17,535 nt of DNA from JBGPFS01 sp041483455 (GTDB taxonomy: Bacteria > Chloroflexota > Limnocylindria > Limnocylindrales > CSP1-4). The stretch spans positions 1 through 17,535 of the forward strand of contig JBGPFS010000028.1 in assembly GCA_041483455.1 (NCBI GenBank), in the 5' to 3' direction. Both the position numbers and the translations under genes were made by a program. The notes beneath the pieces are model-generated. The model was not told the origin of the DNA, ran no database searches, and saw only the letters and a list, made by a program, of their open reading frames with translations. Shown piece after piece: positions 1 to 6,388 of the stretch; the first letter of the stretch is position 1, and the number at the start of each line of letters is the position of its first letter.

Positions 1-252
1 CCCGACGTCGCGGAAGTTCGCCCGGCGCAGGACGAGTCGGTCCCCGTACCCGGCGAGCCGCTCACGGACCCTGGCGATGGCCGCCCCGTCGGCGTCGAGC
101 CCAAGGAGTCGGCCATCAGGGCTGGTGGCTTCCAGGATCCGCTCGGTGTGCCCACCGCCGCCGAGCGTGGCATCGATCTGGAGGCTGCCGGGCGCGGGCG
201 AGAGCATCGAAACGACCTCCTCCGCCAGCACCGGCAGGTGCCCTTCCTCCAT
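1..252 (-). CDS. rsmH: 16S rRNA (cytosine1402-N4)-methyltransferase RsmH, N-terminal part
   Basis: S-adenosylmethionine-dependent methyltransferase that modifies C1402 of 16S rRNA in the small ribosomal subunit. Only the first 84 codons are present; the gene runs off the left edge. The visible residues carry the family's opening motif (H-L-P-V-L-A-E-E-V, about residues 5-13) and the SAM-binding motif D-A-T-L-G-G-G-G-H-T (about 27-36), followed by G-L-D-A-D, the acidic strand end expected in a Rossmann-type methyltransferase. The ATG at 252-250 is preceded by GGAGGAG a few bases upstream, which fixes the start. It lies 93 nt behind mraZ on the same strand, the usual mraZ-rsmH order at the head of the dcw cluster. 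A 19-bp inverted repeat has one arm in the leader and one arm in this coding region. The identity is confident from motif plus context; the rest of the protein cannot be assessed. Confidence 0.93.
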   Translation of the reverse strand, partial: MEEGHLPVLAEEVVSMLSPAPGSLQIDATLGGGGHTERILEATSPDGRLLGLDADGAAIARVRERLAGYGDRLVLRRANFRDVG

Positions 253-301
253 CTCTCCTCCATCGATCCTCGACTGCGGATCCCGAGCGGATCCTGGAAG
301 C
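128..301 (-). repeat. 19-bp perfect inverted repeat bracketing the rsmH start
   Basis: Positions 128-146 and 283-301 are exact reverse complements over 19 bases (core GGATCCGCTCGG / CCGAGCGGATCC). One arm lies in the mraZ-rsmH spacer and the other inside rsmH codons for T-E-R-I-L-E-A. In the transcript the two arms can pair, enclosing a loop of about 136 nt that holds the rsmH ribosome-binding site and start codon. The match stops abruptly on both sides, so it is not part of a longer duplication. Role unknown; a translation-modulating structure is possible. Confidence 0.7.
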
Positions 302-345
302 GCATGTGGTGGGGTCGGACGTTTCGACCCGTTCGGCCCGGCGGC

Positions 346-774
346 CTAGATCCCGAGCCCGCTGAGGTGTTCGGCCATCGCGTCGGGTGCCTCCATCGCG
401 CGGCGGTACGTCGCCCAGCGCTCGGGCTCCCAGATCTCGGCGTGGTCGCGCATGCCGACGATCACGGCCTCGTCGCGCAGGCCGGCCAGCTCGCGGAGCG
501 ACGCCGGCACCACGATCCGACCCTGGCGGTCCGGCTCGAGCTCGTAGGCGCTCGCGAAGAGGGACCGGCTGAAGGTGCGGGCGTTGGCGTCGCCGATCGG
601 GAGGCCGCCCACCTTCTCGGCCAGGACGTCCCAGGCCGCCCGGGGGAAGATCGCCAGGCACGCGTCGAGCCAGCGGGCGACGTAGGCGCCGCCTTCGAGC
701 TGGGCGCGGAACTTCGCGGGGACCGCGATCCGTCCCTTCTCGTCCACCGAGTGCCGGTACTCGCCGGTGAACAC
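346..774 (-). CDS. mraZ: Transcriptional regulator MraZ
   Basis: DNA-binding repressor of the division and cell wall (dcw) cluster, acting as a ring-shaped oligomer. The 142-residue protein has the two tandem SpoVT/AbrB-type domains of the family, each with its D-x-x-G-R-I-x-V-P signature (D-E-K-G-R-I-A-V-P at 11-19 and D-R-Q-G-R-I-V-V-P at 82-90). The length is typical. Translation starts at GTG, with the N-terminus M-F-T-G-E-Y-R-H-S that is normal for MraZ; a purine-rich stretch (AAGGGAAG) sits roughly 8 nt upstream. It is first in its transcription unit, with rsmH following 93 nt downstream. A sigma-70 promoter and three MraZ boxes lie about 100-160 nt upstream, so autoregulation is likely. 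The leader between the boxes and the GTG is about 100 nt, and nothing else was recognised in it. Confidence 0.97.
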   Translation of the reverse strand: MFTGEYRHSVDEKGRIAVPAKFRAQLEGGAYVARWLDACLAIFPRAAWDVLAEKVGGLPIGDANARTFSRSLFASAYELEPDRQGRIVVPASLRELAGLRDEAVIVGMRDHAEIWEPERWATYRRAMEAPDAMAEHLSGLGI

Positions 775-871
775 CTGTCGGGCTTCCCTTGCGTTGCGCT
801 GGAGGTTGCCGGTCGGTCGGCTCGGTCGTGACCCTGGGCGGGGCGGGATTCGGTCCCGACCTGGTGGGACT

Positions 872-901
872 GCTCCCCACTAGTCACCACTTTGTGCCAC
901 T
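872..901 (-). promoter_or_regulatory. MraZ operator: three direct repeats at 10-bp period
   Basis: Read on the minus strand, this segment is three consecutive 10-mers, AGTGGCACAA, AGTGGTGACT and AGTGGGGAGC, each starting AGTGG. Known MraZ operators are direct TGGGN-type repeats spaced one helical turn apart upstream of mraZ. The repeats begin right at the predicted transcription start (about 903), a position suited to repression. Period and consensus are seen directly; binding is inferred. Confidence 0.85.
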
Positions 902-909
902 CGACCGTC

Positions 910-937
910 ATTCTACAGGTCGCGGCGCGTCCGTCAA
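910..937 (-). promoter_or_regulatory. Sigma-70 promoter of mraZ-rsmH
   Basis: On the minus strand TTGACG (932-937) and TAGAAT (910-915) are separated by 16 bp; each matches the -35 and -10 consensus at 5 of 6 positions. The predicted transcription start is near 903, immediately in front of the MraZ repeats. It is the best promoter in the window on both elements. Confidence 0.8.
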
Positions 938-1125
938 CGGGTGAATCCGCAACGCGGGGCGAGATTCCCGGACTGCCAGGTCGGCGGGCCCTGGGCTCGA
1001 CCCGCCCCGGACGACGTCCGCCGACGATGGCGCCGGGCCACGGCCGGGCCACGAAGGCGGCGCGATCCACGGGCGAGGGCCCCGAGTCGGGGTCGCACGA
1101 CCAACGGGCGGGAGCGCAGGCAGGC

Positions 1126-1146
1126 CCGACCGCAGAAGCGGGTCGG
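1126..1146 (-). terminator. GC-rich hairpin just behind the LysM gene (weak terminator candidate)
   Basis: CCGACCGC and GCGGGTCGG pair around an AGAA loop (8 bp with one bulged base), starting 8 nt past the stop codon of the LysM gene. No U-run follows on the minus strand, so intrinsic termination is uncertain. The remainder of 938-1125 shows nothing I can name. Confidence 0.3.
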
Positions 1147-1153
1147 TCCGAAG

Positions 1154-2035
1154 TCAGCCCGAGGTCGGGATCCGGATCGTCTGGCCGACCCGGATCCGGT
1201 TCGGGTCGACGATCTCGGGATTGGCCCTCAGGAGCGCCGGATAGGCGACCCCGAACCGGGCTGCGAGCGCGATCAGGCGATCGCCGACCTGGATCCGGTA
1301 GACGACGCACCCAGGTCGGTCCGGGCAGGCAGGCAGGCCCGCGAACGGGTCGCCGGAGGCCCTGGGCGAGGGCCCGACCGATCCACTCGAGCCGGGGCCA
1401 GGCGCGCCGGACCCTCCGGGCGAGGGACTGGCTGACCCTCCGGCGACCGGGCTGGCGATCCCGGATGCCTCGGCCGAGGCGACCGGCGTGACGGAGGCCG
1501 AGGGCTCACCGCCCGGACCGCCCGAGCCGGGCAGGATCGAGAGACCGCCCCTGGCCAGGGTGAACCCGACCGCCGCGATGACGGCGAGCCCCAGGATCGC
1601 GGCCGCGACGAGGACGGCCAGCGGGACCTCGGCACGGCGGCGGCGGATCGACCGCGGAGGCGGGAGCTGTCGATCATCGGAGCCGACGTCGGACGGGCGG
1701 GGAACGGTGGTCTCGGATGACAGCGATGCGGCGGGGAAGACCGGTGCTCTGGCGACATCCGACGCACCGGCCTCGAGCGTCGGCAGGTCGACCTGGGCCG
1801 CTGGCCGACCGGGCGAAGCCGCGAGCATCACCGCCATCCCGCGCCCCGAGCGGATCGCCCGCGTGAAGCGCGGGCAATCCAGGTGCCCCGATCCGAGGCA
1901 GACGAGTCGCTGCTGACGGAGCCCGACGAGGTCGCCGTCGGCGACCGCACCGCAACGGGCGAGCGGGTCGGGTCCGGAGGAGGCGCCGATCGCCTGGACG
2001 AGGAGCGGGCACGGATCGGGGAACAGGTCGGCCAC
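1154..2035 (-). CDS. Membrane protein with N-terminal four-Cys domain and C-terminal LysM domain
   Basis: Likely binds peptidoglycan or related glycans outside the cell through a LysM domain (about residues 244-290; V-V-Y-R-I-Q-V-G-D-R-L to R-I-R-V-G-Q-T-I-R-I-P). The order is: a cytoplasmic domain with Cys9, Cys28, Cys46 and Cys54 (spacing x18, x17, x7; Q-Q-R-L-V-C-L and H-L-D-C-P-R-F near the last two), a linker, an Arg-rich stop (130-134), one membrane helix (about 137-160), a Pro/Ser/Gly-rich spacer (about 170-236), a possible disulfide pair Cys237/Cys243, then LysM. The basic residues before the helix predict N-inside topology. The frame stays open to 2230, but the GTG at 2035 is preferred: GGAGGAG lies just upstream and the Cys domain begins directly after it, while the upstream extension is Arg-rich and resembles non-coding sequence. 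The gene stands alone, divergent from the gene at 2235. The four-Cys domain may hold zinc or an Fe-S cluster; its function is unknown. Confidence 0.82.
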   Translation of the reverse strand: MADLFPDPCPLLVQAIGASSGPDPLARCGAVADGDLVGLRQQRLVCLGSGHLDCPRFTRAIRSGRGMAVMLAASPGRPAAQVDLPTLEAGASDVARAPVFPAASLSSETTVPRPSDVGSDDRQLPPPRSIRRRRAEVPLAVLVAAAILGLAVIAAVGFTLARGGLSILPGSGGPGGEPSASVTPVASAEASGIASPVAGGSASPSPGGSGAPGPGSSGSVGPSPRASGDPFAGLPACPDRPGCVVYRIQVGDRLIALAARFGVAYPALLRANPEIVDPNRIRVGQTIRIPTSG

Positions 2036-2234
2036 GGCTCCTCCAGGCCGGCACAGGCCGCGACCGGCGGCCCGGACCCGGCGTCGGCGGAGTCTAGTAC
2101 CTTTCGCTCCCGCTCGTTTCCCCGTTCGGTCGGTTGCCGCCGCTCGACGACCGGTGGTACGGTGGCGGTCGTTCGGCCTCTCGGGCACGCCGGACGGTCG
2201 TCGGGGATCAGCGTACGAGGACCGGGCCACGTCG

Positions 2235-2477
2235 ATGGTGATCCAGCTCCCGATCGTCCAGACCGAACACGAGGGCTACCACCTGGCGGAGCCGCGGATC
2301 CGCCGCTGCACGTTCCGCCGGCTGATCAGCCTGTCCCTGAGCGGCGAGCGGATCTACGAGGTCGAGTGCCTCTACCCGGAGCGCCGGGTCCCGATCCCGC
2401 TGGGCGACCTCGAGTCGGCGACGCCCATCTGCAACGACTGCACGGCGGCGCACATCTTCCGGCCCGACGAGGACTGA
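2235..2477 (+). CDS. Small conserved-looking hypothetical protein with four cysteines
   Basis: An 80-residue protein I do not recognise. Visible features are Cys25 (R-I-R-R-C-T-F), Cys45 (V-E-C-L-Y-P-E-R) and a C-terminal C66-N-D-C69 followed by T-A-A-H-I-F-R-P-D-E-D. Two single Cys plus a CxxC could form a small zinc-binding fold, though the spacing matches no family I can name. The first half reads like a short beta-rich domain with regular hydrophobic alternation. The ATG at 2235 is chosen over the frame-open ATG at 2154 because the upstream codons are compositionally poor and the start M-V-I-Q-L-P-I is protein-like; the ribosome-binding site is weak (GAGGAC about 12 nt upstream). The gene is divergent from the LysM gene (199-nt gap) and convergent with the RNase P RNA gene. 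A weak TAnnnT -10 (TACGGT, 2159-2164) lies upstream. Confidence 0.72.
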   Translation: MVIQLPIVQTEHEGYHLAEPRIRRCTFRRLISLSLSGERIYEVECLYPERRVPIPLGDLESATPICNDCTAAHIFRPDED

Positions 2478-2485
2478 CGCCCCGT

Positions 2486-2499
2486 AGGGCGCGCGCCCT
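2486..2499. terminator. 14-bp perfect palindrome between convergent genes
   Basis: AGGGCGCGCGCCCT is a perfect palindrome in the 41-nt gap between the end of the small plus-strand gene and the 3' end of the RNase P RNA gene. As RNA it can form a short GC hairpin on either strand, so a bidirectional terminator is possible. No U-run is present. Confidence 0.3.
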
Positions 2500-2518
2500 C
2501 GGACGGTCCGGCTGAGGC

Positions 2519-2867
2519 GCTGGCGAGGCGGTCTGTAAGCCGAGTCCTGTACCGCGATCGCTCGCGGCGACGGTCATCCATCTCGGCCGCCGGTCGCCCG
2601 ACGGCTCATGCGGCCGACCCGAGGGCTGGGCAGCGCGCCTCTCCCCCGGCCGAAACCGGGTTGCGCCCTCCTATTTGGCCTTGCTCCGGGTAGAGTTTGC
2701 CGCGTTTCACCCCGCCGGCCGAAGCCGGCGGACTCGTCTCTGTGGCACTGGTCCTCGCCTCGCGGCGGACGGGCGTTACCCGCTACCCTGCGCTGTGGAG
2801 CTCGGACTTTCCTCGAGCCGGATCGGCGGACCGATCCGGCGCGCGACCGTCCGACCGCCTCGCCAGC
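2519..2867 (-). ncRNA. rnpB: RNase P RNA, bacterial type A
   Basis: Catalytic RNA that removes the 5' leader of pre-tRNAs. The minus strand carries the conserved blocks in order: GAGGAAAGTCC near the 5' end (P4 5' strand), a GGGTAACGCCCG-like stem, CCACAGAGACGAG, GGTGAAACGCGGCAAACTC (the GUGAAA core element), GCCAAATAGGAGGG, and ACAGGACTCGGCTTACAG near the 3' end (P4 3' strand). The ends pair as a perfect 15-bp P1 helix (2519-2533 with 2853-2867), which sets both boundaries and gives about 349 nt, normal for the type A RNA. It follows the RNase HI stop codon by only about 10 nt, so its promoter must sit inside that gene or it is processed from the operon transcript. Its 3' neighbour is convergent. 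Confidence 0.95.
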
Positions 2868-2873
2868 CCGCTG

Positions 2874-2879
2874 AGTCTA
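2874..2879 (-). promoter_or_regulatory. Candidate -10 element of rnpB overlapping the RNase HI stop codon
   Basis: TAGACT on the minus strand matches the -10 consensus at 4 of 6 positions and contains the TAG stop of the RNase HI gene. Its 3' end lies 7 nt before 2867, the 5' end deduced independently from the P1 helix. No convincing -35 was found 16-19 bp upstream, so this is tentative. Confidence 0.4.
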
Positions 2880-3524
2880 CCCCGGGCGACGAACGACCGA
2901 TGGCGGGCCCCCGGCGAGGGCGCGATCGATCGCCTCATTGCACAGCGCGTCGGCGGCCTTGTTCTGGGCCCGCGGCACGTGGACGGCGGTCCAGCGCGCG
3001 AAGCCGCGCAACCGGGCCCGGACCTCCGCGTGGAGTGGCTGGAGCTTGGCATCCTTGACCCGCCAGCGCCCATGGACCTGCTCGACGATCAGCTTCGAGT
3101 CCAGGAGCAGGTCGACCTCCCTGGCGCCGAGCTCGGCGGCCAGCGCGAGCGCCCGGGCGACCGCGGTGTACTCCGCCACGTTGTTGGTCTGGGTCCCCAG
3201 GTAATCGGAGATCGAGGCGATCGGCGCGGCCGACGGGTCGCGCGCGCCGGGCGACGCAGCGTCGATGAGCACGGCCCCGGCCGAGGCCGGGCCGGGGTTC
3301 GAACGGGAGGCGCCATCGGTCCGGATGATCAGCCGGAGGGTCCGCGGATCGCCGGCGTCGCGAGCGGGGACCGCGGGCGCGGGATCCGGGGCGGACGCCG
3401 CGGCGGGCAGTCCCGCGGTCCTGGCCGGCGTCGAGTCGGGGCCGGCCGGGTGCGGCGGCTCGTCGCCCAGCGCGTCGGCGGACCCGCGATCGTCGGGGCC
3501 GTCGCCCCAGTTCGCGCGGCTCAG
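2877..3524 (-). CDS. Ribonuclease HI family protein
   Basis: Cleaves the RNA strand of RNA:DNA hybrids in the cytoplasm. The RNase H domain fills residues 63-205 (numbered from the start proposed here), with all four carboxylates of the active site: Asp70 (R-T-D-G-A-S), Glu118 (T-N-N-V-A-E-Y), Asp142 (L-L-D-S-K-L) and Asp192 (N-K-A-A-D-A-L). The start is unusual. After the sdhB stop the frame holds no ATG, GTG or TTG before the catalytic Asp. The best candidate is CTG at 3524-3522, which overlaps the sdhB TGA as CTGA, like the common ATGA junction. It gives 215 residues with an Ala/Pro-rich leader of about 60. The open frame continues upstream inside sdhB, but that part is out of frame with sdhB and reads as non-coding. 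The stop codon is about 10 nt from rnpB. Function is confident; the exact start is not. Confidence 0.85.
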   Translation of the reverse strand: MSRANWGDGPDDRGSADALGDEPPHPAGPDSTPARTAGLPAAASAPDPAPAVPARDAGDPRTLRLIIRTDGASRSNPGPASAGAVLIDAASPGARDPSAAPIASISDYLGTQTNNVAEYTAVARALALAAELGAREVDLLLDSKLIVEQVHGRWRVKDAKLQPLHAEVRARLRGFARWTAVHVPRAQNKAADALCNEAIDRALAGGPPSVVRRPG

Positions 3525-4222
3525 ATCGAGCGCTCGACGATCGCCGAGCTGACCTCGAGGATCGCCCGGGTGATCTCGATCCCGCGCGGGCAGGCGTCGG
3601 TGCAGTTGAAGATCGTCCGGCAGCGCCAGACTCCGTCCTGGTCGGCCAGGATCTCGAGCCGCTCTTCGTGCGCCTCGTCGCGCGAATCGAAGATGAAGCG
3701 ATGGGCCGTCACGATGGCGGCCGGGCCGACGTACGCCGGCTGGGCCCAGAACGACGGGCACGAGGTGGTGCACGCCGCGCACAGGATGCATTTCGTGGTG
3801 TCGTCGAAGCGGGCCCGGTCCTCGGGCGACTGGCGCCGCTCCCGCTCGGGAGCGGCGTCGGAGGCGACCAGGAACGGGATGACGCTCCGGTACTTCGCGA
3901 AGAAGCCATCCATGTCGACGACGAGGTCTTTCACGACCGCCAGGCCGGGCAACGGCGCGATCGTGATCCGGCGCTTTCCAAGCTGCTCCACCCGGATCTT
4001 GCAGGCCAGCCGGTTGCGGCCGTTGACGAGCATCGCGTCCGAGCCGCATACGCCATGGGCGCACGAGCGGCGGAACGTCAGCGTCCCGTCCTCCTGCTCC
4101 TTGACCTTGACGAGGAGGTTGAGGACCCGGTCCATCGGCTCGGCCTCGACCGTGTACGACGCCCAGTGCGGCGCCGGATCGCGTTCGGGGTCGAAGCGCA
4201 GGATCCTGAGATCGACCTGCAT
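3521..4222 (-). CDS. sdhB: Succinate dehydrogenase iron-sulfur subunit
   Basis: Passes electrons from the flavoprotein to quinone in respiratory complex II on the inner face of the membrane. The 233 residues contain all three cluster motifs: the [2Fe-2S] site with Cys54, Cys59, Asp62 and Cys74 (S-C-A-H-G-V-C-G-S-D then L-A-C), where Asp replaces the third Cys as in E. coli SdhB; the [4Fe-4S] site C-I-L-C-A-A-C-T-T-S-C-P near 144-155; and the [3Fe-4S] site C-R-T-I-F-N-C-T-D-A-C-P near 203-214. The length is typical. The ATG follows AGGGGACG by about 9 nt and lies 12 nt after the sdhA stop, making it fourth in sdhCDAB. Its TGA overlaps the proposed CTG start of the RNase HI gene. Confidence 0.97.
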   Translation of the reverse strand: MQVDLRILRFDPERDPAPHWASYTVEAEPMDRVLNLLVKVKEQEDGTLTFRRSCAHGVCGSDAMLVNGRNRLACKIRVEQLGKRRITIAPLPGLAVVKDLVVDMDGFFAKYRSVIPFLVASDAAPERERRQSPEDRARFDDTTKCILCAACTTSCPSFWAQPAYVGPAAIVTAHRFIFDSRDEAHEERLEILADQDGVWRCRTIFNCTDACPRGIEITRAILEVSSAIVERSI

Positions 4223-4234
4223 CGTTGGCGTCCC

Positions 4235-5980
4235 CTAGTAGGTCCGCGGCTTCGGCTCGAAGCGCGTCACGGTGACGGGCTTGTAGCGAAGCTCCGGACC
4301 GCCCGCGCCGCGGTAGGCGAGGGTGTGCTTGAGCCACTCGGCATCGTTCCGTTCGGGGAAGTCCTCGCGGGCGTGGGCCCCCCGGCTCTCCGTCCGGGCG
4401 AGGGCCGAAACGACGGTCGTCTGGGCGCAGTCGAGGAGGTAGCCCACCTCGCGCGTCTCGAGCAGGTCGGTGTTGAAGACGCTGCCCTTGTCGTCGACCT
4501 TGACCCGCTCGTACCGCGCGCGGAGCTCGCTGACCTTCGGCAGCGCCGCCCCGAGGAGCGTCGCGTCGCGGTAGACCCCCACGTTGTCCATCATCACGTC
4601 GGCGAGCTCGGTCCGGATCCGGGCCGCGCTCTCGCCGGTCGGTCGCTCCGAGATCGCCCGAAGCTCGGCGCGGACCGGCTCCGCGGCGTCCGCCGCGATC
4701 TCCGGGAGATCCAGGCCCCGCACGTCGGCGGCCATCTGGCGGCCGGCCCGGCGCCCGAAGACGAGCAGGTCCACCAGCGAGTTCGTGCCCAGCCGGTTCG
4801 CCCCGTGGACGCTCACGCAGGCGCACTCGCCGGCTGCGTAGAGGCCCGGGACCACGGTGTTGCGCTCGTCCTGGACGACGCGCGTCAGGAGGTCGGTGGG
4901 TACTCCACCCATCGCGTAGTGGGCCGTCGGCTGGATCGGCACCGGCTCGGTCAGGGGCTCGACGCCCTGGTAGACCCGGGCGAATTCCGTGATGTCCGGC
5001 AGCTTCTCCTCGAGGACCTTCCGGCCGAGATGGCGGACATCGAGGTAGACGTAATCCTTGCCGCCGATCCCGCGGCCGGCCCGCGTCTCCATGTAGATGG
5101 CCCGGCTGACCATGTCCCGCGGGGCCAGCTCCATGAGCTTCGGGGCGTAGCGCTCCATGAACCGCTCACCGGCATCGTTGATCAGGTAGCCGCCCTCGCT
5201 CCGGGCCGCCTCCGAGAGGAGGATCCCGATCCCGACGATCCCGGTCGGGTGGAACTGGTAGAACTCCATGTCCTCGAGCGGCACGCCGTGGCGGTAGGCC
5301 AGCGAGCAGCCGTCGCCGGTCAGGCTCCAGGCGTTCGAGCTGATCCGGAACATCCGGCCGAACCCACCCGTCGCGAGCAGGACCGCCTTCGAGCGGAACG
5401 TGTGAAGCTCGCCGTCGGCGATCCGGTAGGCGACCACCCCGGCCGCCCGGCCGCCGGCGTCGGCGTCGCCGCCCGAGAAGATCAGGTCGACGACGTGGTA
5501 CTCGTCATAGAAGCGGACCCCGGCCTTGATGCACTGCTGGTAGAGGGTCTGCAGGATCATGTGGCCGGTCCGGTCGGCCGCGAAGGCGGCCCGCTTGACG
5601 GGCGCCTCGCCGAAGTTCCGGGTGTGCCCCCCGAACCGGCGCTGGTCGAGCTTGCCGTCGGGCGTCCGGTTGAAGGGCAGACCCATGTGCTCGAGCTCGA
5701 TGACGGTCTCGACCGCTTCGCGGGCGAGGACTTCGGCGGCGTCCTGATCGACCAGGTAGTCGCCGCCCTTCACCGTGTCGAACATGTGCCACTCCCAGTG
5801 GTCCTCCTCGATGTTCCCCAGGGCGGCACACACGCCGCCCTGGGCGGCGCCGGTATGGGAGCGGGTCGGGTAGAGCTTGGTGAGGACCGCGGTCTGGACC
5901 CCCGCCTGGGCGAGCTCGAGGGCGGCCCACAGGCCGGCGCCCCCGGCGCCCACGATGATCGCGTCGACGTCGTGCTGCAT
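4235..5980 (-). CDS. sdhA: Succinate dehydrogenase flavoprotein subunit
   Basis: Oxidises succinate to fumarate with covalently bound FAD, in complex II. The protein has 581 residues, the usual length. The N-terminus holds the dinucleotide motif I-V-G-A-G-G-A-G-L (9-17) and S-H-T-G-A-A-Q-G-G (41-49), where His42 is the position of the covalent flavin link. Further family blocks are G-G-H-T-R-N-F-G, H-P-T-G-I-V-G, T-A-H-Y-A-M-G-G-V and R-L-G-T-N-S-L-V-D-L-L-V-F-G-R-R-A-G. The ATG at 5980 is chosen because the motif follows at once and the sdhD stop lies 2 nt upstream; the open frame extends to 6331, but only as an antisense-like shadow across sdhD. Its order after sdhC and sdhD and before sdhB makes a standard four-gene operon. 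Confidence 0.97.
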   Translation of the reverse strand: MQHDVDAIIVGAGGAGLWAALELAQAGVQTAVLTKLYPTRSHTGAAQGGVCAALGNIEEDHWEWHMFDTVKGGDYLVDQDAAEVLAREAVETVIELEHMGLPFNRTPDGKLDQRRFGGHTRNFGEAPVKRAAFAADRTGHMILQTLYQQCIKAGVRFYDEYHVVDLIFSGGDADAGGRAAGVVAYRIADGELHTFRSKAVLLATGGFGRMFRISSNAWSLTGDGCSLAYRHGVPLEDMEFYQFHPTGIVGIGILLSEAARSEGGYLINDAGERFMERYAPKLMELAPRDMVSRAIYMETRAGRGIGGKDYVYLDVRHLGRKVLEEKLPDITEFARVYQGVEPLTEPVPIQPTAHYAMGGVPTDLLTRVVQDERNTVVPGLYAAGECACVSVHGANRLGTNSLVDLLVFGRRAGRQMAADVRGLDLPEIAADAAEPVRAELRAISERPTGESAARIRTELADVMMDNVGVYRDATLLGAALPKVSELRARYERVKVDDKGSVFNTDLLETREVGYLLDCAQTTVVSALARTESRGAHAREDFPERNDAEWLKHTLAYRGAGGPELRYKPVTVTRFEPKPRTY

Positions 5981-5982
5981 CG

Positions 5983-6378
5983 TCAGCCGCCCGGGACGAT
6001 CTTCGGCAGGGTCAGGACGACGGCCGTGCCCATCGTGAACAGGGCGATCGCCACCAGGTAGAGCGCGGTCTGGAGGGCCAGCCGGGTGCCGCCCTTCGTG
6101 TAATCGCCGATGACCGTCCGGACCCCCAGGAAGGCGTGGAACAGGACCATCATCAGCAGGGTCCAGTCGAAGACCCGCCAGAAGAGGCTGCTCCAGCGGA
6201 CCCTCGCGATCCAGCTCGAATCCTGCTGCGAGGGGTCGAACAGGAGGTGGAGGATCAGGAAGTGGGTCAGCGCCAGGACGAACAGGGCGAGCCCGGTCAG
6301 GCGCATCAGGTACCAGATCGCGAGCTCCCACCCGCTGGCCTGCGGGCGGGCCCGACCGACCTTCGTCACGAACGACAT
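5983..6378 (-). CDS. sdhD: Succinate dehydrogenase membrane anchor subunit
   Basis: One of the two membrane anchors of complex II, forming the quinone site and probably a heme site. The 131 residues show three hydrophobic helices at about 20-45, 68-90 and 100-124. The segment H81-A-F-L-G-V-R-T-V-I-G-D-Y is the His-x3-Gly...Asp-Tyr block typical of SdhD-type anchors; His39 and His44 in helix 1 are other possible ligands. It lies 10 nt behind sdhC and 2 nt ahead of sdhA. Sequence similarity among anchors is low, so the C/D naming rests on order and on this block. Confidence 0.9.
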   Translation of the reverse strand: MSFVTKVGRARPQASGWELAIWYLMRLTGLALFVLALTHFLILHLLFDPSQQDSSWIARVRWSSLFWRVFDWTLLMMVLFHAFLGVRTVIGDYTKGGTRLALQTALYLVAIALFTMGTAVVLTLPKIVPGG

Positions 6379-6388
6379 CGTCGGCCTC

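Noticed and set aside
2877..4826. 649-codon minus-strand frame as an SdhB-RNase H fusion or frameshift product
   Set aside because: The part inside sdhB is out of frame with sdhB and non-protein-like; sdhB has a proper stop, and only the RNase H portion shows motifs. A coupled start at the stop codon is simpler.
3668..6061. Long plus-strand open frame (797 codons) opposite sdhA and sdhB
   Set aside because: It is a mirror of the codon bias of sdhA on the other strand, with low-complexity Arg/Asp/Val-rich protein and no motif. sdhA and sdhB are certain.
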